From the NCBI RefSeq assembly GCF_003073045.1, contig NC_037598.1, forward strand, positions 25,543,822 to 25,607,821: a stretch of DNA of 64,000 nucleotides, written 5' to 3'. Position 1 is the first letter of the stretch, and the number at the start of each line of letters is the position of its first letter. Of this stretch, positions 1-11,603 are shown piece after piece. Position numbers and translations under genes: made by a program. Source of the DNA: Pomacea canaliculata (Eukaryota > Mollusca > Gastropoda > Architaenioglossa > Ampullariidae). The notes below the pieces were generated by a model. That model was not told the DNA's origin. It saw nothing but the letters and a program-made list of their open reading frames with translations, and ran no database searches.

Positions 1-33
1 TCTGGCCCATGGGCCAAAGGTTGGGCACTCCTG
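1..33 (-). mobile_element. End of a hAT-type MITE cut by the window edge
   Basis: Read on the minus strand, the element starts at 33 with CAGGAGTGCCCAACCTTTGG followed by a GC-rich palindromic GGCCCATGGGCC. This terminal pattern is usual for short non-autonomous hAT elements. The rest lies outside the window, so neither the second terminus nor the 8-bp target duplication can be confirmed. Confidence 0.55.
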
Positions 34-3000
34 ATATAAGCACAAATCTTCACACGTGGCCTCGCTCTTACACACACATACAGAGAAAACCCAACAGATG
101 CAAGCAGTATAAGAAAGATCAGGAGAGAATAAGAAAGTCTTACAAATAATAAATAAAGACCATACCAGAATAAATGATATGCTGTCACTCACCATGCACT
201 GTGCTAATGCACTACCAAACCAACAGCAGAACATGCTTCGATTGAAAGGTTTATCTTCAGATCATCTAACTTTAATTGACAGCAGAATTTTGCCTTTTGG
301 TGTGATATAAGGAAACGTTTAAAGGACTTCAGGAGGCATGTAGCATTATCAATAACCTTATTTCCAGAGCTGCTGTGTTACATTTTACTTAGAAATGTTA
401 TAATAGTTGCACATAATGTCTGTCTGTAATTAACATAAAGTTCTGCATTACGTATCAATAACAAGCTGCGTTTTAGAAAACTAAGAGAAAGAAACAAATA
501 TAATGCCAGTGACAGTCGTGGTAAAAGCCCTTTTTTTAAATATGGATTATGACTGTGATTCTACTTATAGAAAGAGGGACACCCGCGTAGTGTATCTAAT
601 TCGTTAATTACCACTACAGTGTTTGTAACAACATGTAAGTTAAAAGCTTAGGCGATCTGACAGACAGAAAGAAGTACTGAGAAAGCGCAAATCAATGCTT
701 CGCATACGTTAACTGCTAATCAATCTCTCAGGAAGAATGGAAATATCGAACGCCCGGCCTCAACAGTTTTCTTCACAGATGGAAACCGAGAAAATGACAA
801 GATAAATAAAGCTGTACAAATGTCTTCTAGAGAAAAACAGATCTGAAAAATACACAACCGTCACTTACCTTTTAAAGAAGTTAAAATTTGCACAATAATG
901 TCTCCGAATCAGCCGTCAATATTTAGGAAATTTCTTGTAGGGTGTAAGTCTCTGTTGATGGGTCATACGCGACAATTATCATCTCTTATATCATTAACGA
1001 CATGTTTTAAGATAAATAAAATGAAGCATGCACCAAAATCTGATGAATATTAATAAAGCACTTTTATAACATAGATCAATTAGAATATTATATAGTAAAG
1101 TAAATAGAGTTCTTTGCTACTATTTATATTTATAATGCTGTAGGCGTCGTCCTCAAACGGGAGACTATTGGTGATGGAATCGGATTTTAATACTGTACGA
1201 GTTCATCCCCTTGGTGTAACCATTCTTGACGAAGTATAACTTATTAAAGAACTTTCTGCAAATAAAATAAGAGCACCGTTTACATTTCTGGCCTATTTGC
1301 ATTGGCGTGAGAAGCATCCGCCGAGGAAAAAATTGAGCTAAATATGTCGTGCATGTGTTAATAAGCCATGTTTTTTTATCAATAGACGTCCAGACTGGTC
1401 CAGTTTCGAGGCCACCATTCTCATACACATTAAATCGGTAGTGCATATACTTTACATTTCTTCTATTTACTTCAGGAAATTAAATGTCAAAATTATGATA
1501 TTACTGCTGAGTTACCCAAGAAATAACTTAAAATTGAAAGTCAAGGATAAAAGATAAACTAAAAAGTAATTTATTTTTATGTCAAGATTAAATGACAGAA
1601 AAATGAACTAAACAAAACTGTCTTAACAGTACTGCATTGTTGCTTTATAAAATAATTTAACAAATCATGCTAATAAGTATCATTCAGAATGCACTACTTC
1701 TTTCTTAAAAGGCATTTGACAATAAAACTGGATACAAATGCATTCATAAAGCTCTGGGGATTCGTCTTTATGCATAATTATTTTAATATAACCGTTCGAA
1801 CCTTTAATCCATTGCCAGTTTTATGCTTGCAAGTGGTCTCCAGATTTGTGACTGCTTGATCTGGCAAGAGGTTTTTCACTTAACTAACATGTTGCAACCA
1901 AATCTTGGACAGGAAAATCTAAAGTTTCTTAACCTCATGAGCTTATTGTGTATCTAATTCTCTATCATAAATTTTTGACACTGCAAGAAAATTACTGGAA
2001 AAAAAAACATTTTACAAGAGCCTTCTAAAATGAGCCTTTATTTATACTCATCTTTCTTTTCTGTTTATATAAAAGCTGTATGTGAGAGAGATACCTAAGG
2101 GAAGCTTGCAGCCTTGAGGATACTACCATCCTGATATACAATGTGATGTTTAATCAGCTTCCTAGGGTACAGCAGGAAAATATTCAGCTTTCTCCTTAAA
2201 GAATCAAAGTGTTCTGTCTCAGACACATTTGCTTTCTCATTCTCATGTTTGTCAACATTTCTAGATGACTATGCTGCAAGTCTCTACCCGCCTCAGACAT
2301 TTTGCACTTATCTAGTAAAAAAATGCTCTTTGTATTCTGCTAACTTCGAAAATGTCAGAACTGTTTGTATCAGTATAAATAATAAGCAAAGGGGACTGAA
2401 GTTGCGAGAGCTGGGAGTGCCCCGAGGAAAATGTTGAATGTGATATGGAAAATAGTGTTCTATTTTTACAGTATGGCCAACACACACACATACATGTGCA
2501 CTTACAAAACACAAACTATTAGAGTATTTCTCTAGTTTAATTATGTACAAAATACAAACATTCATTATAAAGACCATGAATTAAAATGAAACCAATTTCT
2601 AATTTGCACACAGGGCCGAACAAAGTCTAACAGCAAAATGTGCAGGTCTGACGTCTATAATTAATAACTGGTAAGTTGCACAGATGACAGCTCTTTGTAG
2701 AAAGTCACTGTTTGCTTATCTTAAAAATTTTGAATTCCTGGTTTTGGCATCACCCACAGTCAAGCCACAAAAGAAAAGAAATTTATAAAAAAAAAAAACT
2801 GCCCTACCTCTGTAAAGTTAGCATAAAATAAAAGAGAAATTCACATCTTTCAGTTTCACTCGCTTCAGCACCACACTCAATTGCTTGTTTGCATGAATAA
2901 GAATGTTTTAAAATAATATTAAGTTGAAAGTTGGAGTTTCCTAACCAGATAAACAAGTAAAACCTGCAGATGACTTCTTAAACACTTGATTCACAAATAT

Positions 3001-3076
3001 AATTATCTAATGGCAAAATAACCGTAGAAACAGGATGGTGATGACATGATTTGTTTTAAAACTACTGATGAATGTT
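34..3076. other. Gene-poor AT-rich stretch downstream of LSM8
   Basis: About 3 kb with no convincing exon on either strand. It holds short AT-rich tracts, a CA-rich run near 2480 and a homopolymer A run near 2790. A 93-codon minus-strand open frame at 1165-1446 has one CxxC pair but no recognisable domain and is not called. The right end probably includes the LSM8 3' UTR. Confidence 0.5.
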
Positions 3077-5214
3077 TCAGTGGGAAACAGGGTTGAGAGG
3101 TTCTGCCCGAATGTTATCAAAATCTACATTGTTATCTGTCTCTTCGTCCACCTCACCAATAACAGCACTGCAACAAATAAGCAACACTTTTAGTCAAATT
3201 TTTTAATTTCACTTTAAATTAAATACTTATCCTGTTCAGACCCATAACTTCTTCGAAAGCAGTAAAATGAAAAAGAAATAAATGAAAATGTAAAAGCATA
3301 AATAACATTGTAAGGAAAAACACTTAAGTAGTAATTTTCCTGTAGATTTTACACAGAGATGCAAATGATAGCGTGGTGTGCACAAGACAATAAAACCCGT
3401 CATCCTGACAGGTAATAACAACCATTCATCACAAACCACACCTACATTAGTGAATCTCAACTTTAAACAAGCTTAAAAATACAACTTCAAGTAAATAAAA
3501 ATGTACAATAGACATTTACCTCAAACATTAGCTTTGTCAATCACATTAGGAATGCAATGTCTTCAAAACAAGTTTGGCATAGAAACACGTCAAAAGAATA
3601 TGCTTTAAATTTAAAGTTATATAAATAATATTCACATTAATAGATGGTCCTTGTGCAGACCTACCAAAAGAAGTAACCTAGAAAAATAAATAGCCAGTGT
3701 TTTAGTGCTTACACATTGTCTCCTCTCACTATGTATAGTCCCAAGATGACCTGCTCCATGCCTTGTGTGGTGCTGAAAACACGTTCATGGCTCTCATCAA
3801 GAATAAGGTTAATTGTCTGGTCAAAACCTTTCAATGTTCCCTGAAAAAAAAAAAATAAATAAAATAAACAAAAATTATAACCCACGTATATCAGTAAAAT
3901 TATGAACAAAAATTAAAGGATTTTTTAAAACCAAAAAGATAATTCAAATATAATCTACAGATAATTATATTATATGTTTGTTTCTCCATCATTTTCTGGT
4001 ACAACAGAGCAAACTGCTCAGAAGTACCAGCTCAAAGTTATTCTCATCAGGTTCCAGGACCGATCACTCTGCCTTCAGGTAAACATTATAGGGCATTAAT
4101 GAGAAGCACAAAAAGGTTCTACTAAAATTTCTTCCCTGAGGCAATCTTGTCCATGAACTGAGGAATGTGATTCGTCTCAGACTAGTGTGTGGAGTGGGGT
4201 ATAATGTATTTTGTGTTGATATGTGTGAACGCACAAGCAAGGTTATGTAAGCCATATATTTTTGTCACACATAAATGAAAAATCCTTGAACATCTCACGA
4301 AATACATTATCTTAAGACTTATAAGCTCCCTTAGAGTTAAATATGCTAAACTTAATGTTGTTAATATTGTTAAGAAAATTGTACAGATAACGCTTACAGA
4401 GCGCAGTCTCACATCCAAACAAAATAAAATGAAAAAAAAAAAAGCAAAGTGAATAAGTATCCTTCAAATGTGAGTAAAGTATCTGAAAGAACTTACCACA
4501 ATTATCCGTCCGTCTGCAGTGACTATAGACACCATTTCTAATTAAATGTTAAAGACTTTTAATTTCAAAGCAAGATCTATGTATTCTTTATGATATTTAT
4601 GAGAAAAGTTCTTTAACTTTTTGGGTTTTACTTACACGTAAACCAACAGATTTTATACACACACATACACAAATCCAAATAAAATAATATGCATGCGCAT
4701 TAGCACTAATCAATTGTGTTTGTCAATGTCAGTTTATGAGCAAAGATGCAACAAAATTAGAGTTCCACACCAACACTGCAAACAAAAAATTGGGTATTAA
4801 AACTGTTATACATTCTAGGATAAAACAATTACATCCTAGAATGAGGGATTTAAAAGGGACAATATTGAAGGCTATGCTTTCTGAAACAAACTCTGTGAGA
4901 AATGCAGATGGGAGATTGTGAAGATTTGTCTTAGCTTGTATCTTTCAGATTTTTCAGTCAATTTAATTTTTTTTAAACATGTTACACACTAGCATAATCA
5001 ATAAAATTATTTTTAAGAAAAGAAAAACCAATATGTTGATACTCAACGACAATGGACAAGAGACTTAATTTGAATCATCGTTGATGGATCAAGTTTAAGA
5101 TCTCATAAGAATACTTTCTCGAAGATCACAAACTAACAACATTAATTTAATTAGCTTTTTCATACGCTTCAGACCAAGGATACTGTTTACATAGCTTTCC
5201 AAAGCTGAAGCCAT
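3077..5214 (-). CDS. LSM8: U6 snRNA-associated Sm-like protein LSm8
   Basis: LSm8 is the subunit that defines the nuclear LSM2-8 ring, which binds the 3' oligo(U) of U6 snRNA and supports pre-mRNA splicing. I see four coding exons: 5184-5214, 4497-4537, 3713-3840 and 3077-3167. They sum to 291 nt, or 96 residues, the same length as human LSm8. The protein begins MASALESYVNK and contains the Sm1 segment VTADGRIIVGTLKGFDQTIN. The Sm2 segment LGLYIVRGDN follows and the end is IRAEPLNPVSH, all close to the human protein. Phases join cleanly and all introns are GT/AG. The gene is divergent from MRPL2, with 753 bp between the two ATGs, so a shared promoter is likely. Identification is by recognised family sequence. 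Confidence 0.96.
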
Positions 5215-5967
5215 GATGTTAGCAACTACCTGTACAACTGTACCTGCCTCGTACTTCGCGGAAGTTCTCAAGGGAGATAAATACCAATAATATCCGGTAG
5301 TTCTCCAGAAGAAGGTCATAATGTTATAATAATATACTCGTAAGTGATCGGCAGATTAAAAACATATATAACAAACTCAACACGTAAATTCAGTGAGGAT
5401 TAGCAGTATTAATATTTAAGTCTCTGAAATTAATTGTATTTATGTGTGCTACCAAGTCGATCTCAGAATAAGCTTGGTAGTTTCAAAGAAACGTGTTCTT
5501 AGAATCATATGTCTGTCAGTGTTGATATGCAGACACTGGATGTGGAGTGGTGTCATTACACTGCAAATGTTATACATTTAATAATTCAAGTTACTTTGAA
5601 ACTTAAGAAGGAAGTGCATGTTTGAGTGACCTCCTACTATTTAAAAATGTAGAGAACGTCAGACAAAATAAGCAGTCATTAGTACCTCCATTGTATGTCT
5701 TTATGTAGCATAGCGTCACTGGATCGATTTTGTTTGTATAAATTCTTGTAAATATTTGTTCTCTCTGAAAACATGTCACAAATATAAATTAATTTTGCTT
5801 TCATTGTTGAACTTAAGATTTCACTTTTTAGCATGATTGTGTGACAGCTGTGACTTTCCTCATCCCTTACTGACAAGTACTGTTTAGTAACTGCTGCAGC
5901 TAATACTTTAAATAGTCATATAACTGTTTTGATTTCAGTGTTATCTTGGAGTACTCAGGTAACAAAG
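5215..5967. promoter_or_regulatory. Shared intergenic region between LSM8 and MRPL2
   Basis: The two housekeeping genes are transcribed away from each other and their start codons are 753 bp apart. I see no TATA box at a consistent distance from either ATG. A pyrimidine tract and AG just before 5939 (gatttcag) may be an acceptor, meaning MRPL2 may have a 5' UTR exon further upstream. The bidirectional promoter is inference from geometry. Confidence 0.45.
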
Positions 5968-8900
5968 ATGGCAGGATCAGGAATGTGCAAAACTTTAGCA
6001 TCACTTTTGCAACCATCACTTTTGCTGTCAAAGCTTGCTACAGTAACAAGGTAATTAAATTTCTAAGGAGTTTTTATTCAAGCTTTTAAATTAATTTGAT
6101 TTTCAATCTTCATACCTTCTTTTAATTTAAATGTCTCTTGCAATAAGAGACTATTTGAAACTCATCTTGTGTGACACAAAGACTCAACTCTGCGTCACCA
6201 GAGCCATTGTAATTTATTTATGAGATAAAGGTTCATTTACTTCAGAGGGCAGCTCGATATAAAAGCACTAAACAACATCACAACACATTCATATGCACCA
6301 TTCAAAAGTCGCATGGACGAAACAACTAAAGACAGCCTCACATTAAGTTCTGAGAAATTGTCATTGCACCACGCAATAAATTCATCCAAAGCTACACCAT
6401 GGGAATCTACTGGCCCACTAAGAAGAAAGAGCAGCATAGTGTCATCAGAAAATTTGACAAGATATTGACCCTCATGGTTACTGCAACAACTGTTGGTATA
6501 CAGAATAAACAAACGCAGGGATAAAACACAGCACTGAGGTGTAAAGTATACCAAGCTAGATTAATGTTTAGTACAATCCCTTCTGCATACACAGTCAAGC
6601 CAATGCCATCTTTTTGGGCTTTTTACCATAACAATGTGTATTTGGCACCTGTGTATAGGCATTTGTGTGAATGCATATATTGTCTCTTGTTAAGTTGGTG
6701 AAACACTGGTTGGGTTTGAGTGTTGAATGTGTGTGAGGGTGTTTTGATGGCCCTGTGTGAAATATTTTTAAGATTTATGTGGTAACCTAGATAAGTTAAC
6801 TGATGTTGTTTCTTCTTATGTTTCTTTCAGTGTTGATTTAGTGATACCAAGCAAAACTATTGCAGTATTTTCAGATAACAAACTTTTGGTAACTAGAGAT
6901 GTGAAAGTTGTGCTAAATAATGACAAACATATTTTCTTTACTAAAGATGCCCTGGCAAAAAATGATTAGCAAATAGGGATGTGTAGGAAACCTTATTAAA
7001 ATCTTATTGTGAACAGGATAAGCTACATCATTATGCTGGTGACCTTCACTGTGCCTGGGAAGTCTATGGCCTCTGGTAATCAGAAAGGGAACCGTACTAA
7101 AAAAAATTTTTTAAATCAAACTTATCAACAGGAATGATCAGAACTTGCCAAACATTTGGGACAATTTTGATGCAAGTTTTGAAAAGCATTTTTTTTGATA
7201 AAGTTAAGAACTTACACAGTAGCTAGTCTCTGATCTTGTTGACATATTAATCTCTCAAGACTGACAAAACTGTTGAGAAAAATTAAGGTTAATAGGGTGA
7301 ATGGACCAGATGGGATATGTGTGCAAATTGCACTGCTCTGATGTTCAGTTGAGTGCTTCAACACTTTTTAAATCTCTCTTGATTCAAGTCACATTCCAAG
7401 CCTTTGAAGTTCCATTTCCCAAGATAGCCAATACCTATCAAGCCAATGACTTTTGGCCACTGGCATTAGCCTCCCTTGTAATGAAAATTCTGGAGAATAC
7501 TATCAAAAATCTTATCCTAACATCTGTATGAAAGAATTAGATTTACTTCAGTTTGCTTATAAGGCAAAAAATGGTGTTGAAAATTTAAAGTACTGAAATG
7601 TTCTCTATATACACCAGTGAGGTCTGGACAGATTTCCCCTATTGTGCACTATTGTTGATTAAGTTTGCAGATGTTATGGCATTTGTTGCTCTGCTCACGG
7701 ATGAAGATTCACTGGCAAGCTATTTCCTTCAGGTTAAGAAACTGCATTCATGGTTTGAAAAAAGCTTTCTGGTGTTCATTGTTTTTAAAACTAAAGAACT
7801 GGTCCTTGATAGAAGAAAACATCAACCTATCCATACACCTGTGGTTATTGACACTGAGTGGTGCAGGTGCATTGTTTTAGATATCTTGGCACAGTGCTAG
7901 ACACAAAACTTTCTTTCCAGGAAAGCACATTGCTGCCTTTTCCTGCTTGAGCAATTAGGGAGTTTTGGTGATGGTGGCCTTCTCTTTCAGTTGGTATATC
8001 ATAATGTTTAGTCCCTGCAGCTCTATGCTCCACTGGGGGTGACAAGGAATAAATAAGAAGAAGAGTATTCAGTCTGTCTGTGTGGTTTGGCTTTCCACAG
8101 AGACTATTAGGTGCCAGGGCTGTCAGCATCATCACACGCCACTAAGGTGATCTATTCACCAGGGCTGTGAGGTTAAAAGCTGTCAGCATTATCACAGACC
8201 CCTCTCTGCTGCTACATCTGTGACCAAAAAATAGTGAGGAAAGCTTCACACATTTTGTCAATACCTGAGCATGTGCTAACGAGAGAATTTGTATTATTAA
8301 GCTCAGGTAAACATTATGCCATGCCTATATGTAAAAGCAATAGGCACCTAAAATTGTTTGTGCCATCTGCAGTCCAGCTGCTCAACTTCAGATGAATTAT
8401 CAGTCGTGTGTGTGTGTGTGATGCTGTAGGTGCCCACATTTTGTGTGTGTGTGTAATCATCAAAATGTCAGAAAATCTTCCAGCATGCTGTCTCTGCCAG
8501 AACATGTTCTTACAGTTGAATTGGTTTTATTAAGTTCAGGCAAAGATTATGCTTTGGTTGTCTGCAAAAGTAATAGGCACTTGAAATTGTTTGGAGTGAA
8601 AGATTATTGGTTCAAACCCAACTCTGACCTGTGGCAGCAAACCTGGCCTTCCCACCCAGTAGCTGTTTAGTTGCTGTTTATATTAGAAAAGAAAGGCAGT
8701 GAAAGGAGAGAATTAGGTTCTGCTTTCCATACTCTGCCCTAGACATATTTCCAACGTATCACCAAGGACTTGATCCTCACTCATCTCAAGCAGTTGCACT
8801 TTCCCTTCATTTCCAAGTGACGTAAATATAGCGCTTAATTAATTCATTTATTTAGTTAATTTCATTCCCTGTAAAGGGCGAGGGCTAAATGGAAAAAAGC

Positions 8901-10520
8901 GCTCAGCTGCTTATTTTAAATAAAGAATTGAATTGAATTGAATTTCCCCTACAGCTGTAAGTCCATAGGGTTCTTTACCTTTACACTTTTACCTGTTATA
9001 GTAGGATAATTAATCCTAATTGTAAAAAAAGTTACCTGTTAGAGTATTGCTGAGAAATCAAACAAGAATCTTGTTTTGCTGTTTATTTTGTGAAATAAAA
9101 TTGCATTGTAAGATTGTAGATGTTGTTATTTAGTTTCTAGTTGACCATTTAAAACAACTAGTGGATGCAGTGAGCCTTCAGTTGTGTGCGTGTGCATGTG
9201 TGTGTGTGTATATTTTTACACATTTGTAGCCATGTTTTGGATAAGCTCATAGTTGCATGTGGCATCATATTTTGCAGGCAGGAATAACTTGTGTAGCCAT
9301 TTACTTTTCTTGCATGTTGTTGCCTCTCCTCTCATCATCTTATTCCACGAAGAGCTATGTTGATTATAGACTGATAGTACAATGGATGTTTAATATGTGC
9401 AGATGCCTTCACGGCAGCCCAGCCCTGGAGGGCAAGATAAAGTTTATTAAGCAAGGCATTGACATCAACAAATACACTCTTCGACCACTTCGTCTCATAA
9501 AATCTGGTGGTCGAGGATATGATGGTAAGACAGAGCATTTTATCGTGACATTGAAATTAGATCAATGGACTCAACTTAAACTTGTAAATTAATACTTCTA
9601 TCTAATTTGTTCTGCTTGTGGCATGTGTATACTATACATGTCAAAACTTGGATTGACTGTCAGGGATTTTGTTTCTTCTGCAACAGGTCGAATCTGGACT
9701 CATGGAGTTGGAGGAGGACATCGACAGAACTACAGAATGGTGGACTTCAAACGTGTAGGGCCCAAGGAAGGGGATCCGTTGGTAGAGAAGGTGCTCTCTG
9801 TGCGATATGACCCATGTCGAAGTGCAGACATAGCAGTTGTGGCTGGAGGGGAGCACAAGCGTTATATCCTAGCTTCTCAAAACATGAAAACAGGAGATCT
9901 GATCAAGACATCTGGAAAACTCACACGCATGGCTGGTGGGTGCATATTCAAAATAAATCAGCAAATTTGATTTAATAATAATGCTGTGGATTCAGAAGTA
10001 AATATAAATGAAATTTATAACCCACAAAAACATAGAAAGCTTTAAAGAAGCAAAAGGTAATTTCCCACTTTTGAATAACTTGGACTTTGTTTTTCAATTT
10101 TCATCAGTTCGTGCTGCAGAAGGTGATGCTCACCCTGTCGGATCCTTGCCTCTGGGAACAATCGTTCACAATGTCGAGATTTTCCCAGGGGAGGGTGGGA
10201 AATTTGCCCGAGCTGCTGGTACTTCTGCCCAACTGATGCGGAAGGTTGATGAACGCTGTATCCTGCGCTTGCCCTCCAAGAGAGAGATCAGTGTCTCACA
10301 GGAGTGCATGGTCACAGTGGGCCGCGTCTCCAACATTGACCACAACAAAAAGCCCATAGGCAAGGCAGGGCGGTCACGCTGGCTGGGCATCCGGCCTCAG
10401 AGTGGACTCTGGCACCGGAAGACTGGGTACAATGGCCGCAAGATCAAGGCAGCCAAACCTGTTAAGGTGTACGCAAAAAAGCCATCGAAAAAGCCTCTAC
10501 GACACACGTTCACAGTGTAG
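5968..10520 (+). CDS. MRPL2: Mitochondrial large ribosomal subunit protein uL2m (MRPL2)
   Basis: uL2 is an rRNA-binding protein next to the peptidyl transferase centre of the mitochondrial ribosome. Four coding exons, 5968-6050, 9403-9524, 9687-9935 and 10108-10520, give 867 nt, or 288 residues (human about 305). Residues 1-28 look like a mitochondrial targeting segment. The conserved L2 core follows: [15 protein letters not shown], then [13 protein letters not shown] and the C-terminal block [14 protein letters not shown]. The protein ends in a lysine-rich tail. Exon phases 2, 1, 1 join without a break. The first intron (3.35 kb) is the largest and is filled with opposing LINE fragments. An AGTAAA about 55 nt after the stop is a possible poly(A) signal variant. 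A short first-intron exon cannot be excluded, but the frame joins without one. Confidence 0.94.
6237..6560 (-). mobile_element. LINE reverse transcriptase fragment (Rex1/CR1-like)
   Basis: On the minus strand a frame reads [17 protein letters not shown] and then [14 protein letters not shown]. These match the PQGCVLSPLLF and (F/Y)ADD core motifs of non-LTR reverse transcriptases. It then continues [11 protein letters not shown], the usual stretch after the catalytic motif. Only this RT core survives and no ends are visible. It sits in MRPL2 intron 1 and points opposite to the next LINE remnant. Confidence 0.8.
8020..8070 (+). repeat. Short retroposon 3' end with (AAG)n tail inside the LINE remnant
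   Basis: TATGCTCCACTGGGGG followed closely by an AAGAAGAAGA tail matches, on the opposite strand, the 3' end of the retroposon at 10805-10980. It probably inserted into, or was copied next to, the LINE debris. Its 5' boundary is not visible. Confidence 0.45.
8406..8455. repeat. Interrupted (TG)n microsatellite
   Basis: Two TG dinucleotide runs are separated by about 25 bp, between the two copies of the LINE C-terminal segment. Slippage or recombination here could have helped the local duplication. Confidence 0.8.
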
Positions 10521-10791
10521 CCCACCAGCAGCGAGTAGTGTCAGTGTGTGTAAGTGCGGAGATGTCCATATGAGCACCAGTAAACATATTCTTATCATCA
10601 TATTTTGTTTCATTCTTTGGCTGTGGCTTAGAAGAATGTCACCGACAGATTCTAGCAAACAGTATTAATGCATACGAAAGAACTTGGTTTATTTGTTACA
10701 TTTTGTTGATTATCTGAAAAGTTAACTTTAAGGGCTTCCTCTAGTGTCGTTGTTGTCCTTTATGTTTACCACTGTTCCTCACTCTGCTTCC
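10521..10791. other. MRPL2 3' flank
   Basis: This is the probable MRPL2 3' UTR and downstream flank. An AGTAAA near 10577 is the only plausible poly(A) signal. I see no exon in it. Confidence 0.4.
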
Positions 10792-10993
10792 TGTTGTAAT
10801 AGTCTTCTTCTTGTTCCTATTCCCCCCAGTGGAGCATAGGGCCGCAACCACACTAACATGCTTGCGGTTTCTGTAGCGTTTTAGTTGTTTACAGGGTGGG
10901 GTTGCTAGCCCCACGCCTAACCCTCCTCCTTCATCCGGGCTTGGGACCGGCAGGTTACCCGAGTGGTTTCCAGGCGGAGTTGTTGTAATAGTC
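10792..10993 (-). mobile_element. Short retroposon with 13-bp target-site duplication
   Basis: The element body is 10805-10980 (176 bp), in minus orientation with an AAG-rich 3' tail at the left end. It is flanked on both sides by the perfect 13-bp duplication TGTTGTAATAGTC (10792-10804 and 10981-10993). That is direct evidence of target-primed insertion of this exact unit. The body is GC-rich and has no tRNA-type A/B boxes that I can find. It is more likely a short 5'-truncated LINE end, or a SINE with a LINE-derived tail, than a tRNA SINE. The same tail occurs at 8020-8070. The perfect duplication suggests it is younger than most repeats here. Confidence 0.8.
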
Positions 10994-11603
10994 TGTGGCA
11001 TCAAAATTTTCCCTCCTACCCTCTATAAATATTTATCTTTGGACTAAACACTCTCACATTACAATGTCAGACAGCTTAAGTAACAGTAAAATGTTTAAAA
11101 AGCATGCTTTATTTTGAAAACATTTTAAGTATATGATTTACGATAATGATTTAAGAAAGCAACATAGAAGCGAATCATGGCACATTGTGCGGTCTGTAGT
11201 GAAAATTAATGAACAAATTATGACCTAAGTGCAGTAAGCTTGTTCTGTTTCCAAAAAGCAAATACACAGTAGCTAGTCAATGTTAGCTTGCGAGCAAGGA
11301 TATATTCTTCTGTGTATTTTTAATTGTATGTTGTACCAGAATTATACGTCTTGACATTTAGTCTCTGCCGCCATACGAACCAACCAATAAAAAGTCCGGC
11401 AGTCAGTACTATCTTGTGATCCACTCTCAACAAAACAACCGTTTTATTCTTTGCACGGCTATGACGGTAAGAACTAGTGTCCCAGTGCCGAGAAAGCTTT
11501 AACATGACAGTTATTGCTTAATAAGATCCGTTGGCTTTTGTAAGTTTAATGTCGCGAAGGAAGAAATCTTTTCTTCGAACGTATTTTGTGTGGTCGCAGG
11601 GTA
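10994..11603. other. Region downstream of the first chitin-binding gene
   Basis: There is no coding exon. On the minus strand an AATAAA lies at 11443-11448, about 155 nt beyond the chitin-binding gene stop codon, and is a plausible poly(A) signal for it. The remainder is unremarkable AT-rich sequence. Confidence 0.45.

Larger units (their letters stand above)
7270..8945 (+). mobile_element. 5'-truncated LINE 3' half with (GAATT)n tail (CR1/Rex1-like)
   Basis: Plus-strand frames carry broken pieces of a LINE ORF2 in the expected order. First is the RT finger/palm ([11 protein letters not shown], then [12 protein letters not shown]). Next is the degenerate catalytic region ([14 protein letters not shown]) followed by SWFEKSFLV and [10 protein letters not shown]. 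Near 8228-8365 and again at 8461-8600 comes the C-terminal segment seen before the LINE stop (PEHVLT...LLSSGK...[10 protein letters not shown]). The element ends with a GC-rich 3' UTR and a GAATT pentamer tail at 8925-8944. Several stops and shifts show it is old. The doubled C-terminal segment points to an internal duplication or to two nested copies. Confidence 0.75.

Noticed and set aside
1165-1446. 93-codon minus-strand open frame with WTS and CKRC, loosely like a 3CxxC zinc-binding domain
   Set aside because: The first CxxC pair of that fold is missing, there is no supporting splice context, and nothing else in the region looks coding.
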